A stretch of DNA of 51,774 nt from Aeromonas piscicola (GTDB lineage Bacteria > Pseudomonadota > Gammaproteobacteria > Enterobacterales > Aeromonadaceae): NCBI RefSeq assembly GCF_000820005.1, contig NZ_CDBL01000079.1:75931-127704 (forward strand), read 5' to 3'. Below, piece by piece: positions 34,061-42,294 of this stretch (positions are counted from its first letter, which is position 1; each line of letters begins with the position of its first letter). Made by a program: the position numbers and the translations under genes. Below the pieces are notes generated by a model, which saw only the letters and a program-made list of their open reading frames with translations, ran no database searches and had not been told where the DNA came from.

Positions 34061-34080
34061 GACCGACCAATCAGTCGGTC
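34061..34080. promoter_or_regulatory. Candidate TetR operator of the dehydrogenase operon
   Basis: GACCGACCAATCAGTCGGTC has perfect 7-bp arms GACCGAC/GTCGGTC around a 6-bp centre. It lies 21 bp before the first gene of an operon encoding its own TetR-family protein, the usual autoregulatory arrangement. Confidence 0.7.
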
Positions 34081-34101
34081 AATTAACGCGCGAGGTATGC
34101 C

Positions 34102-35535
34102 ATGGAAGCGGTTCAGTTGCAGGACACCACCACAGACAAGCTGTCGCTACCGGGCAAGCTGGCCCGGCTCAGGCAGGCCTGTCAGGCCAATCCCATGCCC
34201 GACCTGAGCGAGCGCAGAGCCCATCTGAGCCAGCTCAAGCGTGCCCTGTTGGCCCACAAGCAGTTGTTGTGTGACGCCCTGGCCCGGGATTATGGCCAGC
34301 GCAGCGACTATGACAGCCTGATCGCCGACATACTTCCCAGCGTCATGCAGATCAACTACACCCAGCGGCGGATCAAGCGCTGGATGCGCCCGCACCGCCG
34401 CCACACGGGGCTGCTGCTGGCCCCGGCCAGGGTCGAGGTGTTCTATCAACCGCTCGGGGTAGTCGGCATCATAGTGCCGTGGAACTTCCCCGTGATGCTG
34501 AGCCTGGGGCCCCTCATCAGCGCCATCGCCGCCGGCAACCGGGCCATGCTCAAACTCTCCGAATTCACCCCTCACACCAACGCCGTGCTGCGCACCTTGC
34601 TGGATCAGGTGTTCGATGAAGATGAGGTCACAGTGGTCGAGGGAGATGCCCAGGTGGCTGCCGCATTCAGCGCCCTGCCGTTCGATCATCTGCTGTTTAC
34701 CGGCTCGACCGCGGTGGGCAAACTGGTAATGGCCGCCGCCGCCCCCCAGCTCACCCCGCTCACCCTGGAGCTCGGCGGCAAGAGCCCCTGCCTCATCGCC
34801 CCCGACATGCCCATCGCGCTCGCGGTGGAGCGGATGATCTTCGGCAAGAGCCTCAACGCTGGCCAGATCTGCGTGGCCCCCGACTATGTGCTGCTGCCAC
34901 GAGGCCAGGAGCAGGCCTTCATCGAGGCCTACCGCAACCACTTCGCTCGCCTCTATCCCCAGGGGCTGGGGAGCCCGGATTACGGCTCCATCATCAATGG
35001 GCGCCAATATGAGCGGCTCACCGGCTGGCTGGCCGAGGCCGAGCAGGCAGGTGCCCAGGTGCACCCCTGCGGCAGCCCGGCCCGGGACGACGTCGCCCAC
35101 CGGCTGGTGCCCCACCTGCTGACCGGGGTGCCCAACCATTGCCAGCTGATGCAGCAGGAGATCTTCGGCCCCCTGTTGCCGCTGGTGCCCTACGACAGCC
35201 TGGACGAAGCGCTCGCCTACATAGCCGCCCGCCCGCGCCCGCTCGCCTTCTATCTGATGAGCCTGGATCCGGCGCTGCAGGCCAGGGTGACCCGGGAAAC
35301 CCACTCAGGCGGCATGGCCATCAACGAAAGTCTATTCCAGGTGGCGGCCGATGACGTGCCGTTTGGCGGCATCGGCGCCTCCGGCATGGGCCACTACCAC
35401 GGCCATGAAGGCTTTCTCACCTTCTCCAAGGCGAAAACCGTGTTGAGCCGTGGCAGATTCAGCACAGGCTCCTTGGTTCACCCCCCTTATCGGCGCTGGC
35501 ACCAGCGGCTGATGATGGCGCTGTTTTTGCGCTGA
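34102..35535 (+). CDS. Aldehyde dehydrogenase, coniferyl-aldehyde type
   Basis: A 477-residue NAD(P)-dependent aldehyde dehydrogenase. Cofactor region IIVPWNFP (123-130), catalytic glutamate E223 in LTLELGGKSP and nucleophile C257 in NAGQICVAPDYV are intact. Length and the GQICVAPDY motif match the 'coniferyl aldehyde dehydrogenase' subgroup, whose members often act on medium or long aliphatic aldehydes. GAGG precedes the ATG. It heads an operon with a TetR regulator, an SCP2-like protein and an iron alcohol dehydrogenase, so the likely role is oxidation of an aldehyde made by the last enzyme. The true substrate is not visible. Confidence 0.9.
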   Translation: MEAVQLQDTTTDKLSLPGKLARLRQACQANPMPDLSERRAHLSQLKRALLAHKQLLCDALARDYGQRSDYDSLIADILPSVMQINYTQRRIKRWMRPHRRHTGLLLAPARVEVFYQPLGVVGIIVPWNFPVMLSLGPLISAIAAGNRAMLKLSEFTPHTNAVLRTLLDQVFDEDEVTVVEGDAQVAAAFSALPFDHLLFTGSTAVGKLVMAAAAPQLTPLTLELGGKSPCLIAPDMPIALAVERMIFGKSLNAGQICVAPDYVLLPRGQEQAFIEAYRNHFARLYPQGLGSPDYGSIINGRQYERLTGWLAEAEQAGAQVHPCGSPARDDVAHRLVPHLLTGVPNHCQLMQQEIFGPLLPLVPYDSLDEALAYIAARPRPLAFYLMSLDPALQARVTRETHSGGMAINESLFQVAADDVPFGGIGASGMGHYHGHEGFLTFSKAKTVLSRGRFSTGSLVHPPYRRWHQRLMMALFLR

Positions 35536-35553
35536 CGGACGCCGGAGACCTGC

Positions 35554-36156
35554 ATGCACAAACCCATGACAGACAAGCGCCGCCAGATCCTGGATGCCGC
35601 CCTCGCCCTGTGCGCAGAGGATGGGCTGCAAGGCGCCGCCACCGCCCGCATCGCCAAGGCGGCTGGGGTGGCCAACGGCACCCTGTTTCACCACTTCCCC
35701 AGCAAGGAAGTGCTGATCCAGTGCCTCTATCAGGATGTCAAACTGCGGCTCAGCACCGCCATCACGGAGGCGGATGCCGCCCTGCCCCTGCGCGAGCAGG
35801 CCAGCCATTACTGGCAGCAGGCGATGCAGTGGATGCTGGCCCATCCCAACGAGCTCAAGTTCGTGCTGGGGTTCTTCCACTCCCCCCTGCTAGCGCGCCC
35901 CCTGCGCAGCCAAATCCTGAGCGATACCCTGCGCTTTCTACCGCGCCTGCTGAGCCAGGGCCAGGCCAGCGGAGCCCTGATGCAAGCCCCGCCGGCCCTG
36001 ATGCTGGAGGTGTGCCAGAGCCAGTTTCTGGCCTGCGCCTCCCTGTTTGTCGACCAACCTGAACTGGGACGGGACGCTCACTGGCAAGCCAGTGCCTTCG
36101 CCCTGTTCTGGTCCGCCATCTCGGGAGTGAACCCTCATGCAAAACCGGACGCTTGA
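35554..36156 (+). CDS. TetR/AcrR family repressor
   Basis: A 200-residue regulator. The N-terminal HTH (about 8-50) contains ILDAALALCAEDG and the recognition stretch ATARIAKAAGVANGTLFHHF, the standard TetR pattern. The variable C-terminal ligand domain is helical. GGAG lies 6 nt before the ATG. It is the second gene of the dehydrogenase operon, and the dyad at 34061-34080 is its probable operator, so inducer binding (perhaps an acyl-CoA or aldehyde) would release the operon. It overlaps the next gene by 20 bp. Confidence 0.92.
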   Translation: MHKPMTDKRRQILDAALALCAEDGLQGAATARIAKAAGVANGTLFHHFPSKEVLIQCLYQDVKLRLSTAITEADAALPLREQASHYWQQAMQWMLAHPNELKFVLGFFHSPLLARPLRSQILSDTLRFLPRLLSQGQASGALMQAPPALMLEVCQSQFLACASLFVDQPELGRDAHWQASAFALFWSAISGVNPHAKPDA

Positions 36157-36655
36157 ATCCCTGGCGGCCCTTGGCCGCCGTCTCTGGATAGCCACCCTGC
36201 TCTGGGTCATAGGGCGCACCCTGTGCCGCGCCGCCCGGGTCGATGAGGCGGTGCGACAAGAACTCGCCCCCCTGCCCGACGGCCTCACCATACGGCTGGA
36301 GGTGGCGGGCCTCAGCCAGGCGCTGATCATCCACAAGGCGGCAGGCCGCTGGCAGTGCGGCGCACCGGCCCATGCCAGCGGCGATCTGCACCCGCTGCGA
36401 GTGCGTTTCAAGCATCCGGGCATCGCCTTTCGCGCCCTCAGCTTTCGGCTCGGAGTCAATCAGGCATTCAGCGAAAACCGCTTGCTGGTAGAGGGGGATC
36501 TCACCGTCGCCATGCACCTGGTACGGGCGCTGGAACAGCTGCAGGCCCTGATCCTGCCCGCTTTCATCGCGCGACCGCTGCTGCGCCACTATCCTGACCC
36601 GCGCCGCAAGCTGGCGCGCGCCTGCCACATCTACCTGGGTCTGTTGACCGGCTGA
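36137..36655 (+). CDS. SCP2-like lipid-binding protein
   Basis: A 172-residue protein with features of the SCP2 sterol-carrier fold: alternating strands around ITIRLEVAGLSQALIIH-type segments and a C-terminal GDLTVAMHLVRALEQLQAL, where the family has a G-D-x-x-x-x-M-x-L motif. Such domains bind fatty acids or other lipids. It starts inside the TetR gene with GGGAG upstream and ends 17 bp before the alcohol dehydrogenase, so it is tightly embedded in the operon. A role as lipid carrier to the dehydrogenases is inference; no catalytic residues are seen. Confidence 0.6.
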   Translation: MQNRTLESLAALGRRLWIATLLWVIGRTLCRAARVDEAVRQELAPLPDGLTIRLEVAGLSQALIIHKAAGRWQCGAPAHASGDLHPLRVRFKHPGIAFRALSFRLGVNQAFSENRLLVEGDLTVAMHLVRALEQLQALILPAFIARPLLRHYPDPRRKLARACHIYLGLLTG

Positions 36656-36672
36656 ACAAGAGGATGAGCACC

Positions 36673-37857
36673 ATGAGTCGCTATTACGATTTTTTCTGCC
36701 CGGTCAAGCTGATGGCGGGCGAACAGGCACTGGAGCAGCTCGCGAGCGAGCTGGCCGGATTGGGGGCGCGCCGCCCGCTGCTGCTCACCGACAAGGGGGT
36801 CAGCGGCACCGGACTCGCCACCCTGCTGGCCAATGTGCTGGCCGAGGGGGAGCTGCCAGTCGCCGACATCTGGGACGAGATCCCGGCCGACTCCTCCACC
36901 GCCGTGGTGGAGCGGATCGCGGCCCGCTATCGGGAGCTCAAATGCGACAGCCTGGTGGCGCTGGGCGGGGGCTCCGTCATCGACACCGCCAAGGCGGTCA
37001 ACATCCTCGCCTCCATGGGCGGGGATCGGCTGCTGGATTATGCCGGCGCAGGCTGCCTGACCAAACCCCTGCAGCCGCTGGCAGTGGTGCCCACCACGGC
37101 GGGCACGGGATCCGAGGTAACACTGGTGGCGGTGATCAAGGATGAGGCGAGCGGGCGCAAGGTGCCCTTCACCTCACCCTTCCTGCTGCCCCAGCTGGCG
37201 GTGCTGGATCCGCGCCTCACCCAGGGCTTGCCCCTCAACATCACGGCCGCCACCGCCATGGATGCCATGACCCACGCCATCGAGGCCTTCATCGGCAACG
37301 CCAAAAACCCGGTCAGCGACGCCCTGGCCCTGATGGCGGTGGAGAAGATCGCCAGTGCCCTGCCCCAGGTGCTGAGCAACCCGCAGGACAAGCGCCTGCG
37401 GTTGCAACTGGCGGAAGGATCTACCCTGGCGGGCATGGCGTTTTCCAACTCCATGGTGGGGCTGGTGCACGCCCTCGGCCACAGCCTGGGGGCCCGCTGT
37501 CACCTGCCCCACGGTCTGTGCATGAACCTCTTCCTGCCGACCGTGCTCGACTACAACCGGCCGGGCATAGATGAGGAGCTGGCCCGCCTGCTGCTGCCCC
37601 TGGTCGGCGCCGAGCGCTTCGCGGCGACCCCGGTCGCAGAGCGGGCACAGGCCAGCATCCAGGCCCTGTACGCCTTGCGCGATACCCTGTGGCAGGCGGT
37701 GAAGCTGCCGCGCACCCTGCGCGAAGCCGGCGTCACCGACAAGGCCCTGCTGCCCGAGATCCGGGATCTCGCCATCAACGATGGCGCCCTGCTCTACAAC
37801 CGCAAGGATGCCGACCGGACCCAGCTGCTCGGCCTGCTGGAGCTGGCCTGGGAATAG
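36673..37857 (+). CDS. Iron-containing alcohol dehydrogenase
   Basis: A 394-residue Fe-ADH. The nucleotide-binding GGGSVIDTAKA and PTTAGTGSEVT segments are followed by iron ligands in DAMTHAIEAF and HALGHSLGARCHLPHG. It should oxidise primary alcohols to aldehydes with NAD+, feeding the aldehyde dehydrogenase encoded by the first gene of the operon. Two ATGs are possible, 36664 and 36673; the second is preferred because AGAGG would touch the first but lies 9 nt before the second. A GC hairpin follows the stop. Confidence 0.92.
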   Translation: MSRYYDFFCPVKLMAGEQALEQLASELAGLGARRPLLLTDKGVSGTGLATLLANVLAEGELPVADIWDEIPADSSTAVVERIAARYRELKCDSLVALGGGSVIDTAKAVNILASMGGDRLLDYAGAGCLTKPLQPLAVVPTTAGTGSEVTLVAVIKDEASGRKVPFTSPFLLPQLAVLDPRLTQGLPLNITAATAMDAMTHAIEAFIGNAKNPVSDALALMAVEKIASALPQVLSNPQDKRLRLQLAEGSTLAGMAFSNSMVGLVHALGHSLGARCHLPHGLCMNLFLPTVLDYNRPGIDEELARLLLPLVGAERFAATPVAERAQASIQALYALRDTLWQAVKLPRTLREAGVTDKALLPEIRDLAINDGALLYNRKDADRTQLLGLLELAWE

Positions 37858-37869
37858 CCAGCTTGGCCA

Positions 37870-37888
37870 GGCCCCGCATGGCGGGGCC
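37870..37888. repeat. Perfect hairpin after the alcohol dehydrogenase gene
   Basis: GGCCCCGC-ATG-GCGGGGCC is an 8-bp stem with a 3-nt loop between convergent genes, without a T-tract. Size and form repeat those at 3260-3278 and 12062-12080. Confidence 0.6.
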
Positions 37889-37893
37889 GCTTA

Positions 37894-38181
37894 CTACCAG
37901 CTGATGGTGGCACCGGCGCCATAGTTGTCTTTTCCCTCCGGCGTCTTCTCGCGCCAGATGGACTCCTTGTTGCGGCGAATGGCCTCTTCCCGCTCCTGGT
38001 TGCGCTCCCAGACGGGTTTCATCTCATCCAGCGGCCGCTCATGTTTTTCCCCCTTGTGATCGATGACGGCGCAGTGCTTGTCGCCGCACTGGTAGGCGTA
38101 GGGTTCGACGGTGCAGCCCGGCAACACCAGGGCCAGACAAAGACCAAGCAGGGAAGATGGCAGAAGGAAACGAGCGGACAT
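37894..38181 (-). CDS. Small hypothetical lipoprotein, 95 aa
   Basis: A 95-residue predicted lipoprotein. Lipobox LPGC ends the signal peptide at C23, after MSARFLLPSSLLGLCLAL. The mature part has two cysteines (YQCGDKHCAVID), suggesting a disulfide, followed by a charged helix (VWERNQEREEAIRRNKESIW). I do not recognise the family. AGGAG lies 7 nt before the ATG at 38181, which favours this start over an open frame 12 codons longer. It converges on the alcohol dehydrogenase gene. Confidence 0.75.
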   Translation of the reverse strand: MSARFLLPSSLLGLCLALVLPGCTVEPYAYQCGDKHCAVIDHKGEKHERPLDEMKPVWERNQEREEAIRRNKESIWREKTPEGKDNYGAGATISW

Positions 38182-38334
38182 GATGAAACTCCTGTTTGAT
38201 TCAACGCGAGAGGGCACCGAGTGTCAGACAGGAGAGGGAGGGATTCAACCTTGCTAACAGGATTGATTGTTACAAGCTGTACATGAAGAATATTATCAGC
38301 AAGCCACTGATTAATAACACCTTAGTATCAGGCA

Positions 38335-38357
38335 ACACCAAGCGTCACGCTAGGTGT
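38335..38357. repeat. Inverted repeat over the cysM stop codon
   Basis: ACACC-A-AGCG-TCA-CGCT-A-GGTGT pairs across two single mismatches and includes the cysM stop. No T-tract follows on the minus strand; it may protect the 3' end. Confidence 0.4.
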
Positions 38358-39252
38358 CTACCTGCTCTGACGGCGTAAAGACCCCGGTGGAGAGGTAGCG
38401 ATCCCCCCGATCACAGATGATGGCCACCACCACCCCCTGCTTGATCTCTGCCGCCACCCGCAGGGCACCGGCCACGGCGCCACCGGAGCTGACCCCGCAG
38501 CAGATCCCCTCCTCCCGCGCCAGTCGGCGCATCATGAGCAGCGCCTCCTCTTGCGTCACGTCCAGCACCCGATCGACCCTTTTCGGCTCGAAAATGGCGG
38601 GCTGATAGGCGGCGGGCCAGCGGCGAATGCCCGGGATCTGGCTCCCCTCTGCCGGTTGCAGGCCTATCACCTGCACCGCCGGGTTCTGCTCCTTGAGGTA
38701 GCGGGAGACCCCCATGATGGTGCCAGTGGTGCCCATGGCCGAGACGAAGTGAGTGACCGCCCCCTCGCTCTGGCGCCAGATCTCGGGGCCGGTCGATTGA
38801 TAGTGGGCATCCGGGTTGGCCGGGTTGTTGAACTGATCCAGCACCAGTCCCTCCCCGCGTGCCTCCATGGCCAGCGCCAGATCCCGCGCGGCTTCCATGC
38901 CGTCTTCCACCAGCACCAGCTCGGCGCCATAGGCCTGCATGGCATCGCGCCGCTCCTGGCTCATGGTGCGCGGCATGATGAGCCGCATCCGGTAGCCCCG
39001 CGCCGCCGCCACCATGGCCAGCGCTATACCAGTGTTGCCGGAGGTAGCCTCGATGAGCCGGGCTCCCGGCAGCAAGCGACCGCTCGCTTCGGCACTCTTG
39101 ATGAGGTTCAGCGCCGGCCTGTCCTTAACCGAACCGGCGGGATTGTTGCCCTCCAGCTTCACCAGCAGGGTGACCTCTGGCCAGGGATTGATGCGGCGCA
39201 GCGCCAGCAGGGGGGTATTGCCAATCAGATCTTCCAGCGTGGCGAAGGCCAT
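38350..39252 (-). CDS. cysM: Cysteine synthase B
   Basis: A 300-residue PLP enzyme making cysteine from O-acetylserine and sulfide or thiosulfate. The PLP lysine is K43 in AGSVKDRPAL; the substrate loop ATSGNTGIALAM and the phosphate-cradle region SAMGTTGTIMG are present. The loop around RRWPAAYQP is of the CysM rather than CysK type. Two starts are possible, ATG 39264 and 39252; the shorter one matches E. coli CysM (STLEQTIGNTPL) and has better ribosome spacing. It is divergent from a GNAT gene across a region with three stem-loops. Confidence 0.94.
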   Translation of the reverse strand: MAFATLEDLIGNTPLLALRRINPWPEVTLLVKLEGNNPAGSVKDRPALNLIKSAEASGRLLPGARLIEATSGNTGIALAMVAAARGYRMRLIMPRTMSQERRDAMQAYGAELVLVEDGMEAARDLALAMEARGEGLVLDQFNNPANPDAHYQSTGPEIWRQSEGAVTHFVSAMGTTGTIMGVSRYLKEQNPAVQVIGLQPAEGSQIPGIRRWPAAYQPAIFEPKRVDRVLDVTQEEALLMMRRLAREEGICCGVSSGGAVAGALRVAAEIKQGVVVAIICDRGDRYLSTGVFTPSEQVDT

Positions 39253-39294
39253 AATGGGATCCATCCTCTGTTAACTGTTCTATACCTTGGCTAG

Positions 39295-39359
39295 CGGGTA
39301 TGTACCCGGTCGGGTTCGCAGTGTAAGCGAGCCCGTGCAGTTGGCAAAGGGCTGCCAAC
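39295..39359. promoter_or_regulatory. Three tandem stem-loops in the cysM/GNAT gap
   Basis: CGGGTA-TG-TACCCG (39295-39308), GGGTTCGC/GCGAGCCC (39312-39334, one G-U in RNA) and GTTGGCA/TGCCAAC (39340-39359) follow each other within 65 bp. They lie between divergent genes; leader structure or regulator sites are both possible. Confidence 0.5.
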
Positions 39360-39398
39360 GTGGTCAGATAACCCCATTCCCCGTACCGAGGAGCAAGC

Positions 39399-39656
39399 AT
39401 GAGCGAGATCATTCATCAGGCCAACCAGCAACAATTCATCTGTGTGGTGGACGGCAAGGAGTCCAGACTGCGTTACCGGCGGCTCGATGCCAAGACCATA
39501 GACGCCTACAGCACCTTCGTCCCGCCGGAGCTCAGGGTACAGGGCATCGCCGATCAGCTGGCGCGCACCTTCTACAGCTGGACCCAGGCGGAGGGGCTCA
39601 CCATAGTGCCCAGCTGCAGCTACATAGACGTCTGGCTGCGCCGCAATGCAGGTTGA
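39399..39656 (+). CDS. YjdJ-like small GNAT acetyltransferase
   Basis: An 85-residue single-domain protein of the small GNAT (YjdJ/NATD1-like) family. Strand-helix pattern FICVVDGKESRLRYRRLD, the acyl-CoA pyrophosphate-loop region PPELRVQGIADQLARTF (R-x-x-G-I-A), and the ending GLTIVPSCSYIDVWLRRN match that group. The acceptor is unknown. GAGGAG lies 5 nt before the ATG. Its last 11 bp overlap the next gene, so the pair is translationally coupled. Confidence 0.85.
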   Translation: MSEIIHQANQQQFICVVDGKESRLRYRRLDAKTIDAYSTFVPPELRVQGIADQLARTFYSWTQAEGLTIVPSCSYIDVWLRRNAG

Positions 39657-40266
39657 CGCACAGACGCGTCAGAGTACGCAAGACGCGCAGCATCGCCAGT
39701 GCGCGCAAGAGGCCCGCCTGCAAGCGCAGACCGAAATCCTGCTGCGGGCCAATGGCCAGCGCATGGCCTGCCTGCAGGCGGCGCGCCAGCTGGCCCTGCC
39801 CGACTGGGCGCTGGGGGCCGGCTTTATCCGCAACCTCGTCTGGGATCATCAGCACGCTAAATCAGTCCCTACCCCGCTCAACGATATCGATCTCATCTAT
39901 CTGGACTGCGGTGATCCGCAAGGGCTGCACGAAGCGGATCACGAGGCCTGGCTGGCCGCCAGGGTGCCGGGTCAGCGCTGGGAAGTGCGCAATCAGGCCC
40001 GCATGCACCAGCGCCAGCGGGTTCCCCCCTTTGCCAGCAGTCTGGAAGCCCTCAGCCACTGGGTGGAGCTGCCCACCTGCATCGGGGTCCGCCTGCTGAC
40101 AGATGATAGATTCGAGTGGCTAGCCCCTTACGGCTTTGCACCCAACTGGTCCCTGCAGGTGGATCCCAACCCGCGCTGCCGTCAGGAGAGCCGGGTTTTT
40201 ACCGAGCGGGTCAAGGCCAAGGAGTGGCAACGGCTGTGGCCTGACCTGGTGGTGAACTGGCCATAA
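39646..40266 (+). CDS. Nucleotidyltransferase-fold protein (COG3575-like)
   Basis: A 206-residue protein with a degenerate nucleotidyltransferase core: the G-A-G-F-I-R-N segment (57-63) and N-D-I-D-L (79-83) stand where the family has its GG/GS and D-x-D motifs. It resembles the DUF925-type 'nucleotidyltransferase family protein' group. A substrate is not known. The start ATG lies inside the GNAT gene (11-bp overlap). The N-terminal 28 residues are Q-rich and may be less conserved, so a later start is possible. Confidence 0.75.
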   Translation: MQVDAQTRQSTQDAQHRQCAQEARLQAQTEILLRANGQRMACLQAARQLALPDWALGAGFIRNLVWDHQHAKSVPTPLNDIDLIYLDCGDPQGLHEADHEAWLAARVPGQRWEVRNQARMHQRQRVPPFASSLEALSHWVELPTCIGVRLLTDDRFEWLAPYGFAPNWSLQVDPNPRCRQESRVFTERVKAKEWQRLWPDLVVNWP

Positions 40267-40336
40267 CCTGATTGCAATCTTTCGATAACCTTGGGCACAC
40301 TAGGGAAAAGCTGTTTGTAACTCAATGGGTTAAATA

Positions 40337-42160
40337 ATGCGCGACTTCTTCTCACTCGAACGCTGGCTACCGGGCCTCGCCGCCCTGCTGCAATACCAGC
40401 GGGCCTGGCTGATGCCGGATGTGCGCGCTGGACTGTCGGTGGCGGCCGTGGCACTGCCCGTGGCCATCGCCTATGCCGAGCTCGCCGGCGTGGGGCCCCT
40501 GGTCGGCCTCTACTCCTGCATACTGCCCATGCTGGTTTATGCCCTGTTTGGCACCTCCCGCCAGCTGATCGTCGGCCCGGATGCCGCCACCTGCGCCGTG
40601 ATCGCCGCCGTGGTGACCCCGCTCGCCGCCGGTGATGCCACCCGCCACTGGCAGCTGGTGATGACCATGACCGCCATGACCGGCTTCTGGTGCCTCATCG
40701 CCAGCCGCTTCAAGCTGGGGGTGCTGGCGGACTTTCTCTCCCGCCCCATACTGATGGGGCTGCTCAACGGCGTGGCCATCACCATCATGGTGGGCCAGCT
40801 CTCCAAGATCTTCGGCTTCACCTTCAGCGAGCGCTACCTCATAGAGCGGATCGCGAGCGGTGCCAGCTACATTACCCAGACCCATCTGCCGACCCTGGCC
40901 ATGAGCCTGACCGCCTTGCTCACCCTGCTGCTGGCCAAGCGCTACAAGCCGGCCTGGCCCTCCTCCATGGTGGCCATGGTGGTGACGGCGGCCCTGGTGT
41001 GGGGACTGGATCTCGGCCAGTTCGGCATCGCCACCCTGGGTGCCATCGGCTCGGGTATGCCCGTCTTCCAGTTGCCGGAATTTCCCCCTGGCCTGATGCG
41101 CGAGCTGGTGTTGCCGGCGCTCAACCTCGCCATGGTGAGCTTCGTCTCCATGATGCTCACCGCCCGCAGCTTCGCCGCCAAGAACGGCTATGAGATCGAT
41201 GCGGACAAGGAGTTTCGGGCTCTCGGCATGGCCAACCTGGCGGCGGCCGCCTCCCAGGGCTTTGCCATCAGCGGGGCGGATTCGCGCACCGCGGTCAACG
41301 ACGCCAACGGCGGCAAGAGCCAGCTGGTCTCCATCATAGCCGCCGCCGCCATCGCCCTGGTCACCTTCTACCTGACGGCGCCGCTGCAATACATACCCAC
41401 GGCCGCCCTCGGCGTTGTGCTGGTGATGGCGTCGCTCTCGCTCACCGATTTTCGCGGCCTGTGGGCCCTGCGCCACTCCGACAGGGCCGCCTTCTGGCTG
41501 GCGCTCATCACCTTCGTCAGCGTGCTGGCCATGGGGGTGATCCCGGGGATCACCCTCGCCGTGCTGCTGGGTCTGTTCCAGTTCCTGCGCAACGTGATGC
41601 GCCCCACCGACCAGTTGCTCGGCATGGATGACGAGGGGGTGGTACGCACCCTGGGGGACAACGAGCAGGCCAAGGCCATTCCCGGCATCCTGGTCTATCG
41701 CTTCAACTCGCCGCTCACCTACTTCAACGCCCCCTACTTCAAGCGGCGGGTGCTGGCGCTGCTGGTACAAGATCCCCACAACCCCAAATGCCTGGTGGTG
41801 GATGCGGTGGCCTGTTTCACCCATCAGGACATCAGCGTGATGAGCATGGTAGGGGAGCTGCACAAGGATCTGAAACGGCGCGGCATCCACATGGTGATGG
41901 CCGGTCGCCACGGCCAGATGAGCCAGTGGCTCAAGCAGGCGGGGATCCGGGTGGGCGACGAGGGGATCATCCTCTGCCCCGACATGTATCAGGCGCTGCG
42001 CATGACCCGCTGCTACCGGGAGCCGGTGTTCAAGGATGATGCCGTGGTGGAGAGCACCACGGACGCCATCCTCTCCCACTGGCCCCAGGATGATGCGCTG
42101 CCGGACTCGGCGCGGCTCACGCTCCCCTCCGAGCAGGAGGCAGGCGCCACCCCGGCCTGA
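40337..42160 (+). CDS. SulP family anion transporter with STAS domain
   Basis: A 607-residue inner-membrane transporter. About 12-14 helices in the first 430 residues include the SulP signature near VAIAYAELAGVGPLVGLYS and the FAISGADSRTAVND segment. The C-terminal STAS domain (about 440-570) contains PKCLVVDAVACFTHQDISVMS. Members carry sulfate, bicarbonate or dicarboxylates; the residue pattern does not decide which. Neighbours do not settle it, although cysM lies nearby. An upstream ribosome site is weak. Confidence 0.9.
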   Translation: MRDFFSLERWLPGLAALLQYQRAWLMPDVRAGLSVAAVALPVAIAYAELAGVGPLVGLYSCILPMLVYALFGTSRQLIVGPDAATCAVIAAVVTPLAAGDATRHWQLVMTMTAMTGFWCLIASRFKLGVLADFLSRPILMGLLNGVAITIMVGQLSKIFGFTFSERYLIERIASGASYITQTHLPTLAMSLTALLTLLLAKRYKPAWPSSMVAMVVTAALVWGLDLGQFGIATLGAIGSGMPVFQLPEFPPGLMRELVLPALNLAMVSFVSMMLTARSFAAKNGYEIDADKEFRALGMANLAAAASQGFAISGADSRTAVNDANGGKSQLVSIIAAAAIALVTFYLTAPLQYIPTAALGVVLVMASLSLTDFRGLWALRHSDRAAFWLALITFVSVLAMGVIPGITLAVLLGLFQFLRNVMRPTDQLLGMDDEGVVRTLGDNEQAKAIPGILVYRFNSPLTYFNAPYFKRRVLALLVQDPHNPKCLVVDAVACFTHQDISVMSMVGELHKDLKRRGIHMVMAGRHGQMSQWLKQAGIRVGDEGIILCPDMYQALRMTRCYREPVFKDDAVVESTTDAILSHWPQDDALPDSARLTLPSEQEAGATPA

Positions 42161-42294
42161 TCGGGCGCCAGACTCTCCTTGGGAGGGTTTGGCACACTCT
42201 CCGCTCAGGGCAGGATTGCACCCTGCGGACTCTTGGTGTTAAATGCCCGTCCAGATGGCGCTGACGAGGGCCATCCCCAGTATTTGGACACCCC

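Noticed and set aside
39125..39412. Minus-strand leader peptide before cysM
   Set aside because: It overlaps the cysM start in another frame, lacks a cysteine run or ribosome site, and is explained by the stem-loop region.
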